9,235 nucleotides of DNA, taken from CANLDA01 sp964021645 (lineage in GTDB: Bacteria > Pseudomonadota > Alphaproteobacteria > Rhodobacterales > Rhodobacteraceae). Location of the stretch: contig CAXIAD010000094.1 of assembly GCA_964021645.1 (NCBI GenBank), positions 1-9,235 of the forward strand. The letters are read 5' to 3'. Of the stretch, positions 1-5,722 are shown piece by piece. Position 1 is the first letter of the stretch; each line of letters opens with the position of its first letter. A model generated the notes under the pieces. It ran no database searches and was not told the DNA's origin. It worked only from the letters and a program-made list of their open reading frames with translations. A program made the translations under genes and the position numbers.

Positions 1-639
1 GTAGTTGTTCCCCAAGATGGGCGTAGTGCCTTTCGCATCAAATCGGCTGATGCCGGCGGGGTTTTGTTATCGACTGGGATCATCAAGACAGTCCACGGCG
101 GGGGGTTGGATCTATCACTGGTTCCTGTGGGCAACGTCGGAAACTATGCTGGCAATCTGAAAATCAAATCTATCCGCGTGCGTGAAGCCCCCGCGATGGC
201 GGAGCTGTTGAATGCAATCAGCGTTGTGGGCTTGCTTGAACAACTTGGCGGGCAGGGCATCTCCTTTGCCGAAGTAGATTCTATTTTCACCCTTACACCC
301 GATAGAATAATTGTGAAGCAGGGGAGCGCCGTTGGCCCCTCGATGGGCATATCAATGGATGGTGTCTATGGCTTGGAAAGCGGCAAGTTTGATATGCAGG
401 GTGTGCTTTCACCTATTTATATTGTGAATGCCGTTGGCCGCCTGATTGCACGCAAGGGAGAGGGGCTGATTGGGTTTAATTACAGCCTGCGCGGCACTGC
501 TGCGGAACCTAAAGTACAGGTAAACCCCCTCTCGGTCTTGACGCCGGGGATCTTTCGCGACATTTTCCGGCGCCCGCCCCCAAAGGGAGTTGGCGAGCCG
601 AAAACCAAACCATCAAAACCCTCTCAACCCGGAAGATAA
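1..639 (+). CDS. AsmA/YhdP-like envelope protein, C-terminal part (5' end outside window)
   Basis: The reading frame is open from the first base of the window to the TAA at 637-639, giving 212 visible residues. The true start therefore lies upstream, and the ATG at 64 is an internal Met. The pattern matches the C-terminal conserved block of AsmA-like / YhdP-type proteins: alternating hydrophobic beta-rich strands, a segment GVLSPIYIVNAVGRLI near visible residues 134-149, then a GFNYSLRG strand and the closing NPLSVLTPGIFRDIF motif. The protein ends in a Pro/Lys-rich tail (RRPPPKG onward). Proteins of this family span the periplasm anchored in the inner membrane and are linked to lipid transport and outer-membrane homeostasis; that role is family knowledge, not shown here. 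The stop is 5 bp before queA, and queA's Shine-Dalgarno lies in this gene's last codons, so the two are probably one transcription unit. The exact subfamily is uncertain because only the tail is visible. Confidence 0.72.
   Translation, partial: VVVPQDGRSAFRIKSADAGGVLLSTGIIKTVHGGGLDLSLVPVGNVGNYAGNLKIKSIRVREAPAMAELLNAISVVGLLEQLGGQGISFAEVDSIFTLTPDRIIVKQGSAVGPSMGISMDGVYGLESGKFDMQGVLSPIYIVNAVGRLIARKGEGLIGFNYSLRGTAAEPKVQVNPLSVLTPGIFRDIFRRPPPKGVGEPKTKPSKPSQPGR
631..635 (+). promoter_or_regulatory. queA ribosome binding site, embedded in the upstream gene
   Basis: GGAAG lies 9 nt before the queA ATG at 645 and inside the last codons of the AsmA-like gene (Gly-Arg-stop). It supports ATG 645 as the queA start and suggests translational coupling between the two genes. 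Confidence 0.6.
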
Positions 640-644
640 CTGAA

Positions 645-1691
645 ATGAACTTGTCGGACTTTGATTTTGAACTGCCTGACAACCTGATTGCGACCCGCCC
701 TGCGGTGCCGCGAACCAGTTCTAGATTGCTTGTCGCGACAGCGGATACACTGACTGACACAAAGTTTTCGGATATCACGAGCTGGTTACGTTCTGGGGAC
801 CGTCTGGTTTTGAATGATACCAAGGTCATTCCGGCACGGTTGACTGGGCAGCGATTTCGTACTTCCCCCGAGGGAACCACCTCCGCCAAAATCGAGGTGA
901 CCCTGCTTGAACCTCAAGAGGCAGGGCGTTGGACCGCGCTCGTTAAACCGCTAAAGAAACTGCGCGAAGGCGAGCATATCACCTTTGCAGAAGGGTTCTC
1001 CGCAGAGCTAGTTGAAAAACGAGACGGTCAGGCGTTGCTGCATTTTAATGCTTCTGGTGATGCGTTTGAAACGGCCCTTGCTGCGTCAGGCGCAATGCCG
1101 CTACCGCCCTATATTGCCGCTAAGCGCCCGGCAGATGCGCAGGACATGACCGACTACCAAACTGTTTTTGCACGCCATTCCGGGGCCGTAGCTGCTCCCA
1201 CAGCATCACTGCATTTCGACCAAGACTTGCTTGAGCTACTGCAATCCATGGGGGTCGAGATCAGCTATGTTACCTTACATGTTGGGGCTGGGACGTTTTT
1301 GCCAGTTAAGGTGGATGATATAACCACCCACAAAATGCATTCTGAGTGGGGGCAGGTGCCCCGTGCCGCTGCCGAGGCAATAATCGCCACAAAATCAGCC
1401 GGCCACAGGGTCATTCCGGTTGGCACCACCGCCTTGCGTCTGATCGAAAGCGCCGCGCATGATGGCCAAATTAGCGCGTGGGAAGGGGATACGGAAATAT
1501 TCATCTATCCGGGTTATGACTTTCGCGTGGCGGATGCTTTGATAACAAATTTCCACCTGCCGTGTTCCACACTTATGATGCTGGTTTCGGCGTTGATGGG
1601 CAAGGACAGGGTTGATGACATTTATCGCCATGCCATCGAAAATGAGTATCGGTTTTTTTCCTACGGGGATGCATCACTGCTGTTACCGTGA
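645..1691 (+). CDS. queA: S-adenosylmethionine:tRNA ribosyltransferase-isomerase (QueA)
   Basis: QueA transfers and isomerises the ribosyl group of S-adenosylmethionine onto 7-aminomethyl-7-deazaguanine at the wobble position of tRNAs with GUN anticodons. This makes epoxyqueuosine, the penultimate step of queuosine synthesis, in the cytoplasm. The protein has 348 residues, close to the usual ~340-360. Family blocks seen in order are GDRLVLNDTKVIPARL (51-66), MPLPPYI (151-157), GAVAAPTASLHF (180-191), LHVGAGTFLPV (211-221), MHSEW (231-235), FIYPGYDFRVADALITNFHL (286-305) and the C-terminal FFSYGDASLL (337-346). All are intact and there is no frameshift. The start at ATG 645 is backed by GGAAG at 631-635. 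The gene follows the AsmA-like gene by 5 bp. The usual partner gene tgt (which inserts preQ1) is not in this window. A hairpin 12 bp after the stop may end or attenuate the transcript. Confidence 0.97.
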   Translation: MNLSDFDFELPDNLIATRPAVPRTSSRLLVATADTLTDTKFSDITSWLRSGDRLVLNDTKVIPARLTGQRFRTSPEGTTSAKIEVTLLEPQEAGRWTALVKPLKKLREGEHITFAEGFSAELVEKRDGQALLHFNASGDAFETALAASGAMPLPPYIAAKRPADAQDMTDYQTVFARHSGAVAAPTASLHFDQDLLELLQSMGVEISYVTLHVGAGTFLPVKVDDITTHKMHSEWGQVPRAAAEAIIATKSAGHRVIPVGTTALRLIESAAHDGQISAWEGDTEIFIYPGYDFRVADALITNFHLPCSTLMMLVSALMGKDRVDDIYRHAIENEYRFFSYGDASLLLP

Positions 1692-1703
1692 TGTGCCTGA
1701 CGG

Positions 1704-1729
1704 GTCAGCGAAGGATACGTTTCGCTGAC
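1704..1729 (+). terminator. Hairpin after queA, possible terminator without U-tract
   Basis: This is a perfect 9-bp inverted repeat, GTCAGCGAA (1704-1712) and TTCGCTGAC (1721-1729), around an 8-nt loop, starting 12 bp after the queA stop. A T-tract does not follow (the next bases are aaattgcgg), so it may be an imperfect terminator, a processing or 3'-stabilising hairpin, or a protein-binding dyad. Confidence 0.45.
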
Positions 1730-1751
1730 AAATTGCGGCTCCCTATCTCGT

Positions 1752-1780
1752 TTGACAGATTAGAACACTCGGTGCATTTT
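1752..1780 (+). promoter_or_regulatory. Candidate promoter for the MFS transporter gene
   Basis: A perfect -35-like TTGACA at 1752-1757 is followed after 17 bp by a weak -10-like CATTTT (1775-1780, 3 of 6 matches). It lies about 100 bp before the transporter ATG and downstream of the hairpin after queA. This placement fits an independent promoter, but it rests on consensus matching alone. Confidence 0.35.
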
Positions 1781-1812
1781 TGTGCGATGAGACGCAAATT
1801 GACCATGGCCGT

Positions 1813-1849
1813 CGCCAACAGATTGGCGGGCACCCAATTCATGTGCCAA
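1813..1849 (+). repeat. Overlapping, mutually exclusive hairpins in the MFS gene leader
   Basis: CGCCAA (1813-1818) pairs with TTGGCG (1823-1828) over a 4-nt loop. The same TTGGC (1823-1827) can instead pair with GCCAA (1845-1849), a fold also supported by GGCAC (1829-1833) with GTGCC (1843-1847). The two folds cannot coexist. The region is the 5' leader of the transporter gene if the candidate promoter at 1752 is real. The pairing is seen directly; a regulatory role is inference. Confidence 0.35.
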
Positions 1850-1881
1850 AACATTGCTAACGCGAGCTAAGGACACCACTG

Positions 1882-3135
1882 ATGTTTAATTTCGTATCAA
1901 GCGCATGGGCATTGTTGCTCGGCATGAATTTGTTGATGATTGGCAATGGCCTGCAATCCACGCTGTTAGGCGTACGCGGGCAGATGGAGGGCTTTGGCCC
2001 TTTCGAAATGTCTTTGGTGATGTCGGCGTATTTTCTGGGATTTCTTGGCGGTTCTAGAATGGCACCAGAAATGATCCGCCGGGTTGGTCATGTTCGGGTG
2101 TTTGCGGCACTGGCGTCCTTTATTTCCGCTGTTTTGATCCTCTATCCAACATTTCCATATCCTTGGGTGTGGATTATTGGCCGGATCATTATCGGTTTTT
2201 GCTTTTCGGGGGTGTATGTCACTGCCGAAAGCTGGCTGAACAATGCCGCAACGAATGAGAACCGTGGTCAAGCGTTGTCGATCTATATGATCGTGCAAAT
2301 GCTGGGTTTGATTATCGCCCAAGGGTTGCTTTTGGCGGCTGATCCGTCTGGTTTTATTCTCTTCGTCATTCCCTCGGTGTTGGTTTCGATTTCGTTTGCA
2401 CCAATTTTGCTATCAATCTCCCCGACACCAGCCTTTGAAGCAAGTAAACCGATGAGCCTAAAGCAGCTCGCAACGACCTCACCATTGGGGTTCGTGGGGA
2501 TGTTTCTGCTAGGGGGCGTTTTCTCGGCGCAATTCGGGATGGCAGCCGTTTATGGGGCTGAAATTGGATTGTCGATCTCGCAAATCTCCTTGTTTGCGGC
2601 AACATTCTATATTGGTGCGATGGTGTTGCAGTACCCCTTAGGATGGCTTTCTGATCGTATGGATCGACGGGCGCTCGTGTTCCTCGCAGCATCGACCTGC
2701 GCAGGAGGGGCCTTCCTTGCGCTCGCATTTAGTGATGATTTTACGATGTTGCTGATATCGGCCACCTTGGTTGGCGGCATGTCTAATCCGTTGTATTCGC
2801 TATTGATCGCCCACACGAACGACTTTCTCGAAAGCGACGATATGGCATCAGCATCAGGCGGGTTGGTTTTTATCAATGGGGTAGGTGCAGTGTCGGGCCC
2901 GATCATTATGGGTTGGTTGATGAGTTCATTTGGCCCAAACGGATTCTTCCTATTCATTGCAATGCTTGCTGTGTTTTTGGCTCTTTATGCGGCCTATCGG
3001 ACGACACGCCGTCCGTCGATCGCCGTGGAGGAGACCGGTTCCTATGCTCCGATCTCTCCAACCTCATCACCTGTCGCAGTCGAGGTGGCGCAAGAACACG
3101 CCATCGAGGCATATCAGGACGAAGAAACGACATAG
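1882..3135 (+). CDS. Major facilitator superfamily transporter, YcaD-like
   Basis: This is a 417-residue polytopic inner-membrane protein with about 12 hydrophobic segments across residues 1-372 and a charged, Ser/Pro/Glu-rich cytoplasmic tail at 373-417. Family marks are the AESWLN motif (115-120) with downstream NENRGQALS (125-133), as in the YcaD-type branch, and a motif-A-like GWLSDRMDRR loop (254-263) between the second-half helices. The region around residues 180-200 is the central loop between the two six-helix halves. The start at ATG 1882 has AAGGA (1869-1873) at 8 nt. Proteins of this branch are proton-coupled secondary transporters of mostly unknown substrate; no substrate can be read from the sequence. 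The position after queA might suggest queuosine-precursor transport, but nothing in the protein supports that and known preQ1/queuosine transporters belong to other families. The gene is preceded by its own possible promoter. Confidence 0.88.
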   Translation: MFNFVSSAWALLLGMNLLMIGNGLQSTLLGVRGQMEGFGPFEMSLVMSAYFLGFLGGSRMAPEMIRRVGHVRVFAALASFISAVLILYPTFPYPWVWIIGRIIIGFCFSGVYVTAESWLNNAATNENRGQALSIYMIVQMLGLIIAQGLLLAADPSGFILFVIPSVLVSISFAPILLSISPTPAFEASKPMSLKQLATTSPLGFVGMFLLGGVFSAQFGMAAVYGAEIGLSISQISLFAATFYIGAMVLQYPLGWLSDRMDRRALVFLAASTCAGGAFLALAFSDDFTMLLISATLVGGMSNPLYSLLIAHTNDFLESDDMASASGGLVFINGVGAVSGPIIMGWLMSSFGPNGFFLFIAMLAVFLALYAAYRTTRRPSIAVEETGSYAPISPTSSPVAVEVAQEHAIEAYQDEETT

Positions 3136-3157
3136 AATCAGGGTTAATATGTCGGGT

Positions 3158-3186
3158 TTGACGTAATTTGTTACTGTGAATATCCG
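3158..3186 (+). promoter_or_regulatory. Candidate promoter for the DUF924 gene
   Basis: TTGACG (3158-3163) is separated by 17 bp from TATCCG (3181-3186, 3 of 6 matches to the -10 consensus). It lies about 65 bp before the DUF924 ATG in a 114-bp gap. A GTTAC (3170-3174) / GTAAC (3198-3202) dyad spans the -10 element. Support is consensus matching only. Confidence 0.28.
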
Positions 3187-3249
3187 CTATGCTGTGTGTA
3201 ACTTAAAAAGTGCTTGATGGGGGCATTTAGTGGTGAGGAGTAGCGGACT

Positions 3250-3834
3250 ATGACGGGTCCGGAGGACATATTAAAATTTTGGTTGGACGAGGTCGGACCA
3301 AGTAAATGGTACGCGGTTTCCGAGGAACTTGATCAAGAGATCAGGGACCGATTCGAGGAAACCTGGAAGCTGGCAAAAGCGGGTAGTCTTGGACAATGGC
3401 TCACCTACCCGAGTGGCGCTTTGGCATATATCGTTTTGACGGATCAGATGCCGCGCAACATGTTTCGTGGAACGGGCAAAGCATTTGCTTCTGACCGGGC
3501 GGGGCTATCGGCGGCGAAACAGGCGATCCATCACAGATGGGACATGCGCATTGATGAGCCAGCTAGGCAGTTCTTTTATCTGCCTTTGATGCATTCGGAA
3601 AATCTTTGCGATCAGGAACGCTGTGTGCGCCTGATGAAGGAGCGGATGCCCGAGGCTGGTGTTGGTAATCTGCTGCATGCAAGGGCCCACCGTGAGGTGA
3701 TCCGCATGTTCGGGCGATTCCCTTACCGCAACGAAGCGCTTGATCGGTGCTCTACGGCGGCCGAGAAAGATTATGTCGCAAAAGGGGGGTATGGCATTAC
3801 TGTTCAAACCCTGCAAACCAAACAAGCGGCATAA
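3250..3834 (+). CDS. DUF924 family protein
   Basis: This 194-residue soluble protein is recognised as DUF924 by its ordered motifs: ILKFWLDE (7-14), the central LTDQMPRNMFRG (63-74) with downstream AFASD, FFYLPLMHSE (108-117) and FGRFPYRNEALDR (154-166) followed by ST..E. The family is alpha-helical with a TPR-like fold and no established biochemical activity; its invariant Asp-Gln, Arg-Asn and His residues are present here. The length is typical (about 180-200). The start at ATG 3250 is supported by GAGGAG (3235-3240) at 9 nt. It has a possible promoter of its own upstream and a strong terminator just downstream, so it is probably a single-gene unit between the transporter and lpd. The gene is intact, with no sign of transfer. 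Confidence 0.92.
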   Translation: MTGPEDILKFWLDEVGPSKWYAVSEELDQEIRDRFEETWKLAKAGSLGQWLTYPSGALAYIVLTDQMPRNMFRGTGKAFASDRAGLSAAKQAIHHRWDMRIDEPARQFFYLPLMHSENLCDQERCVRLMKERMPEAGVGNLLHARAHREVIRMFGRFPYRNEALDRCSTAAEKDYVAKGGYGITVQTLQTKQAA

Positions 3835-3861
3835 CAATCCTCTGATTATAAACGATATTTT

Positions 3862-3890
3862 CGCCCGCGCCTCTTTGCGCGGGCGTTCTC
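3862..3890 (+). terminator. Rho-independent terminator after the DUF924 gene
   Basis: A 9-bp perfect GC-rich stem, CGCCCGCGC (3862-3870) with GCGCGGGCG (3877-3885), has a 6-nt loop (CTCTTT) and is followed by TTCTC. It begins 28 bp after the DUF924 stop and separates that gene from lpd. The U-tract is short, as is common in GC-richer alphaproteobacteria. Confidence 0.8.
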
Positions 3891-3936
3891 GTTGCAGGTC
3901 ATGGTTCCTTGTTTTAAGCTCCGGTTGAAATACAAC

Positions 3937-3942
3937 AAGGAG
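3937..3942 (+). promoter_or_regulatory. Strong lpd ribosome binding site
   Basis: AAGGAG lies 8 nt before the ATG at 3951. It is a near-perfect Shine-Dalgarno and the strongest in the window, fitting a highly expressed central-metabolism enzyme and fixing the start of lpd. No convincing -35/-10 pair is visible in the 65 bp between the terminator and this ATG. Confidence 0.8.
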
Positions 3943-3950
3943 ATACGTGC

Positions 3951-5345
3951 ATGGCTGCCAAACCCTTTGACATGATTGTGATCGGTGCAGGGCCGGGGGG
4001 CTATGTCGCTGCCATCCGTGGCGCGCAGCTGGGATTGAATGTTGCGATTGTCGAACGTGAGCACATGGGCGGGATTTGCCTGAACTGGGGATGTATCCCG
4101 ACCAAGGCGCTTTTGCGGTCATCCGAGGTGTTTCACCTGATGAACAACGCCAAGAGTTTCGGGTTGAGTGCAGACAATATATCCTTTGATCTCAACGCAG
4201 TAGTCAAGAGATCACGCGGTGTGGCCAAGCAGTTGAGCGGCGGCATCAGCCACCTGATGAAAAAGAACAAAATCACCACATTCATGGGCGAAGCCACCCT
4301 AACGGCCAAGGATAAAGTCAGCGTTAAAACCGACAAAGGCGTTGAGGAGCTGAGCGCGAAAAACATCGTGCTGGCGACGGGCGCACGGGCGCGCGAACTG
4401 CCGGGGCTTGAGGCGGATGGTGATCTGGTCTGGACCTACAAACACGCACTGCAACCACCCCACATGCCCAAGAAACTATTGGTCATCGGATCCGGCGCGA
4501 TCGGCATTGAATTTGCCAGCTTTTACAACACATTAGGCGCGGATACGACCGTTGTCGAAGTGATGGATCGGGTGCTGCCAGTTGAAGATGCAGAGATTTC
4601 GGCATTCGCCAAAAAGTCCTTTGTGAAACAGGGCATGACCATCATGGAAAAGGCGATGGTCAAGCAGCTTGATCGCGGCAAAGGGACTGTTATTGCCCAT
4701 ATTGAGGTGGGCGGCAAAATCCAGAAACAAGAGTTCGATACCGTGATTTCTGCGGTCGGAATTGTGGGCAATGTTGAGGGTCTAAACCTTGAGGGTGTTG
4801 GCATAAAAACCGATAGAACTCATGTAGTTACGGATGAATATTGCCGTACAGGCGTGGGTGGAATTTTCGCGATTGGCGACATCGCGGGTGCCCCGTGGCT
4901 GGCCCATAAAGCAAGCCATGAGGGCGTGATGGTCGCCGAATTGGTCGCGGGCAACAAACCCCACCCGGTAAAACCCGAAAGCATCGCAGGCTGCACCTAT
5001 TGCCACCCACAGGTAGCCAGCGTCGGCTATAGCGAGGCCAAGGCAAAAGAGCTGGGCTATGACATCAAAGTTGGCAGATTTCCCTTTATTGGCAACGGTA
5101 AAGCCATCGCCTTGGGAGAGCCTGAGGGGCTGGTGAAAACCGTGTTTGACGCCAAAACAGGCGAATTGCTGGGCGCGCATATGATCGGGGCGGAAGTTAC
5201 CGAGCTGATCCAAGGTTATGTCGTGGGGCGCGCGTTGGAAACCACCGAAGTTGAGCTGATGGAGACGGTATTCCCGCATCCGACCCTAAGTGAGATGATG
5301 CATGAAAGTGTGCTGGATGCCTATGGGCGTGCGATCCACATGTAG
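3951..5345 (+). CDS. lpdA: Dihydrolipoamide dehydrogenase (E3)
   Basis: This FAD-dependent E3 component reoxidises the dihydrolipoyl groups of 2-oxoacid dehydrogenase complexes (and the glycine cleavage system), passing electrons to NAD+ in the cytoplasm. It has 464 residues, the normal length. The order of elements is FAD-binding GAGPGG (12-17) with acidic E35; redox-active disulfide C43/C48 in CLNWGCIPTK; ATGA (142-145); NAD-binding GSGAIG (180-185) with E203 ending the second strand; second FAD motif FAIGDIAGAP (306-315); and the C-terminal dimerisation domain with catalytic pair H443/E448 in HPTLSE. All catalytic residues are present. The LNWGCIPTK form, with Trp and Thr where the common form is CLNVGCIPSK, is the type I associate with pyruvate dehydrogenase E3 in alphaproteobacteria; that assignment is inference. 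No E1 or E2 gene adjoins it, and a terminator precedes it, so it is probably expressed alone. The start at ATG 3951 is set by AAGGAG at 8 nt. Confidence 0.97.
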   Translation: MAAKPFDMIVIGAGPGGYVAAIRGAQLGLNVAIVEREHMGGICLNWGCIPTKALLRSSEVFHLMNNAKSFGLSADNISFDLNAVVKRSRGVAKQLSGGISHLMKKNKITTFMGEATLTAKDKVSVKTDKGVEELSAKNIVLATGARARELPGLEADGDLVWTYKHALQPPHMPKKLLVIGSGAIGIEFASFYNTLGADTTVVEVMDRVLPVEDAEISAFAKKSFVKQGMTIMEKAMVKQLDRGKGTVIAHIEVGGKIQKQEFDTVISAVGIVGNVEGLNLEGVGIKTDRTHVVTDEYCRTGVGGIFAIGDIAGAPWLAHKASHEGVMVAELVAGNKPHPVKPESIAGCTYCHPQVASVGYSEAKAKELGYDIKVGRFPFIGNGKAIALGEPEGLVKTVFDAKTGELLGAHMIGAEVTELIQGYVVGRALETTEVELMETVFPHPTLSEMMHESVLDAYGRAIHM

Positions 5346-5376
5346 CGGCATGCCGAAAACGGTAAAGATTTGATGA

Positions 5377-5415
5377 CCCCTGCGGGTGCTGCGGTAAATG
5401 TGGTGCTTGCAGGGG
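5377..5415 (+). terminator. Inverted repeat after lpd, possible transcript end
   Basis: CCCCTGC (5377-5383) and GCAGGGG (5409-5415) form a 7-bp GC-rich stem, 31 bp after the lpd stop. The 25-nt interior can extend the stem with several G-U pairs. A T-tract does not follow directly. A second weak hairpin, CCGG (5422-5425) with CCGG (5435-5438) followed by TTTT (5439-5442), lies just downstream. Together they are the best candidate for the lpd 3' end. Confidence 0.35.
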
Positions 5416-5452
5416 GCGAATCCGGGGTTATGAGCCGGTTTTGGGAGCAAAG

Positions 5453-5495
5453 TTTTGTACGTTTTGTACAAAACACCCCCGAGTTTTGTACAAAA
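5453..5495. promoter_or_regulatory. Array of TTTTGTAC operator-like repeats
   Basis: Three TTTTGTAC units occur in 43 bp. The first (5453-5460) is a half-site. The second is a perfect 14-bp palindrome, GTTTTGTACAAAAC (5461-5474). The third is a perfect 12-bp palindrome, TTTTGTACAAAA (5484-5495). The palindrome centres are 22 bp apart, about two helical turns, as expected for two dimers binding the same DNA face. The array ends 20 bp before a candidate -35 at 5516. The regulator is not identifiable from this window. Confidence 0.65.
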
Positions 5496-5515
5496 TAGGC
5501 CCAAAGCAGCCCATT

Positions 5516-5545
5516 TTGACGCCGGTGAAAAAGTTTATTTATGGT
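5516..5545 (+). promoter_or_regulatory. Candidate distal promoter upstream of uvrA
   Basis: TTGACG (5516-5521) and TATGGT (5540-5545, 4 of 6 matches) are separated by 18 bp, with an A/T-rich spacer. It lies just downstream of the TTTTGTAC array, whose palindrome centres would sit near -62 and -84, positions typical of activator sites. Transcription would run toward uvrA with a start near 5552. This is consensus matching only. Confidence 0.38.
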
Positions 5546-5550
5546 TAATA

Positions 5551-5600
5551 CGTGATCAGCGGAAGCCTGCGCAAAATGGCGGGGTTTGATCACGCGATCA
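5551..5600. repeat. TGATCA-based inverted repeats
   Basis: CGTGATCA (5551-5558) is the exact inverse of TGATCACG (5587-5594), 28 bp apart. The right arm also forms a short dyad, TGATC (5587-5591) with GATCA (5596-5600). The set begins at the predicted start point of the distal promoter, so it could be an operator pair or a hairpin at the 5' end of that transcript. Confidence 0.4.
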
Positions 5601-5612
5601 TACTGACGAAAC

Positions 5613-5641
5613 TTGTCAGTAGTTGCGAGCGTGTTCATAGT
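5613..5641 (+). promoter_or_regulatory. Candidate uvrA promoter overlapping the LexA box
   Basis: TTGTCA (5613-5618, 5 of 6 matches to the -35) is followed after exactly 17 bp by CATAGT (5636-5641, 4 of 6 matches to the -10). The predicted -10 lies inside the LexA operator, which would explain repression. The -35 is part of a 7-bp dyad, TACTGAC (5601-5607) with GTCAGTA (5615-5621). Confidence 0.5.
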
Positions 5642-5647
5642 TTGTTC
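5633..5647. promoter_or_regulatory. LexA (SOS) box of uvrA, GTTC-N7-GTTC
   Basis: GTTCATAGTTTGTTC is an exact match to the direct-repeat operator recognised by alphaproteobacterial LexA (GTTC, seven bases, GTTC), as established in Rhodobacter and Rhizobium relatives. It ends 75 bp before the uvrA ATG and overlaps a plausible -10 element. uvrA is a known SOS gene in this class, so location and sequence agree. Confidence 0.88.
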
Positions 5648-5722
5648 ACATTTTGCGCTTGGATAGTCACGCGCCATGCACTATCTCTGTGGGGCTGACC
5701 GCGCAACGATCTGAGGGCACCC

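Larger units (their letters stand above)
5346..5722. other. Structured 377-bp non-coding region between lpd and uvrA
   Basis: No credible gene is seen on either strand. From left to right it holds a CGGCATGCCG palindrome touching the lpd stop (5346-5355), a long inverted repeat (5377-5415), a weak CCGG hairpin followed by TTTT (5422-5442), an array of TTTTGTAC operators (5453-5495), a candidate promoter (5516-5545), TGATCA-based inverted repeats (5551-5600), a TACTGAC/GTCAGTA dyad (5601-5621), the uvrA promoter with its LexA box (5613-5647), and the uvrA leader. It is unusually rich in dyad symmetry for a gap of this size. Confidence 0.75.

Noticed and set aside
64..66. In-frame TTG near position 64 as start of the first gene
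   Set aside because: The same frame is open from base 1 and the protein matches only the C-terminal part of a large family, so the start lies outside the window.
1688..1870. 60-codon plus-strand ORF with GTG start overlapping the queA stop
   Set aside because: It spans the hairpins and the candidate promoter, has no family resemblance, no Shine-Dalgarno of its own, and Cys/Met/Arg-rich noise-like composition.
1692..1881. preQ1 riboswitch between queA and the transporter
   Set aside because: No preQ1-type short stem with A-rich tail pairing could be found; only simple hairpins are present.
2366..2728. Long minus-strand ORFs inside the transporter, lpd and uvrA genes
   Set aside because: They lie fully within strong, complete plus-strand genes and resemble no protein family.
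5373..5498. 41-codon plus-strand ORF (MTPAGAAVNVV...) between lpd and uvrA
   Set aside because: No good Shine-Dalgarno; its second half is a translation of the TTTTGTAC repeats (FVRFVQN...EFCTK), which are better explained as operators.
5321..5677. Minus-strand ORFs in the lpd-uvrA gap
   Set aside because: They read through the operators, the LexA box and the end of lpd, with no recognisable family; repeat-derived peptides (FCTK, YKTYKT) betray their origin.
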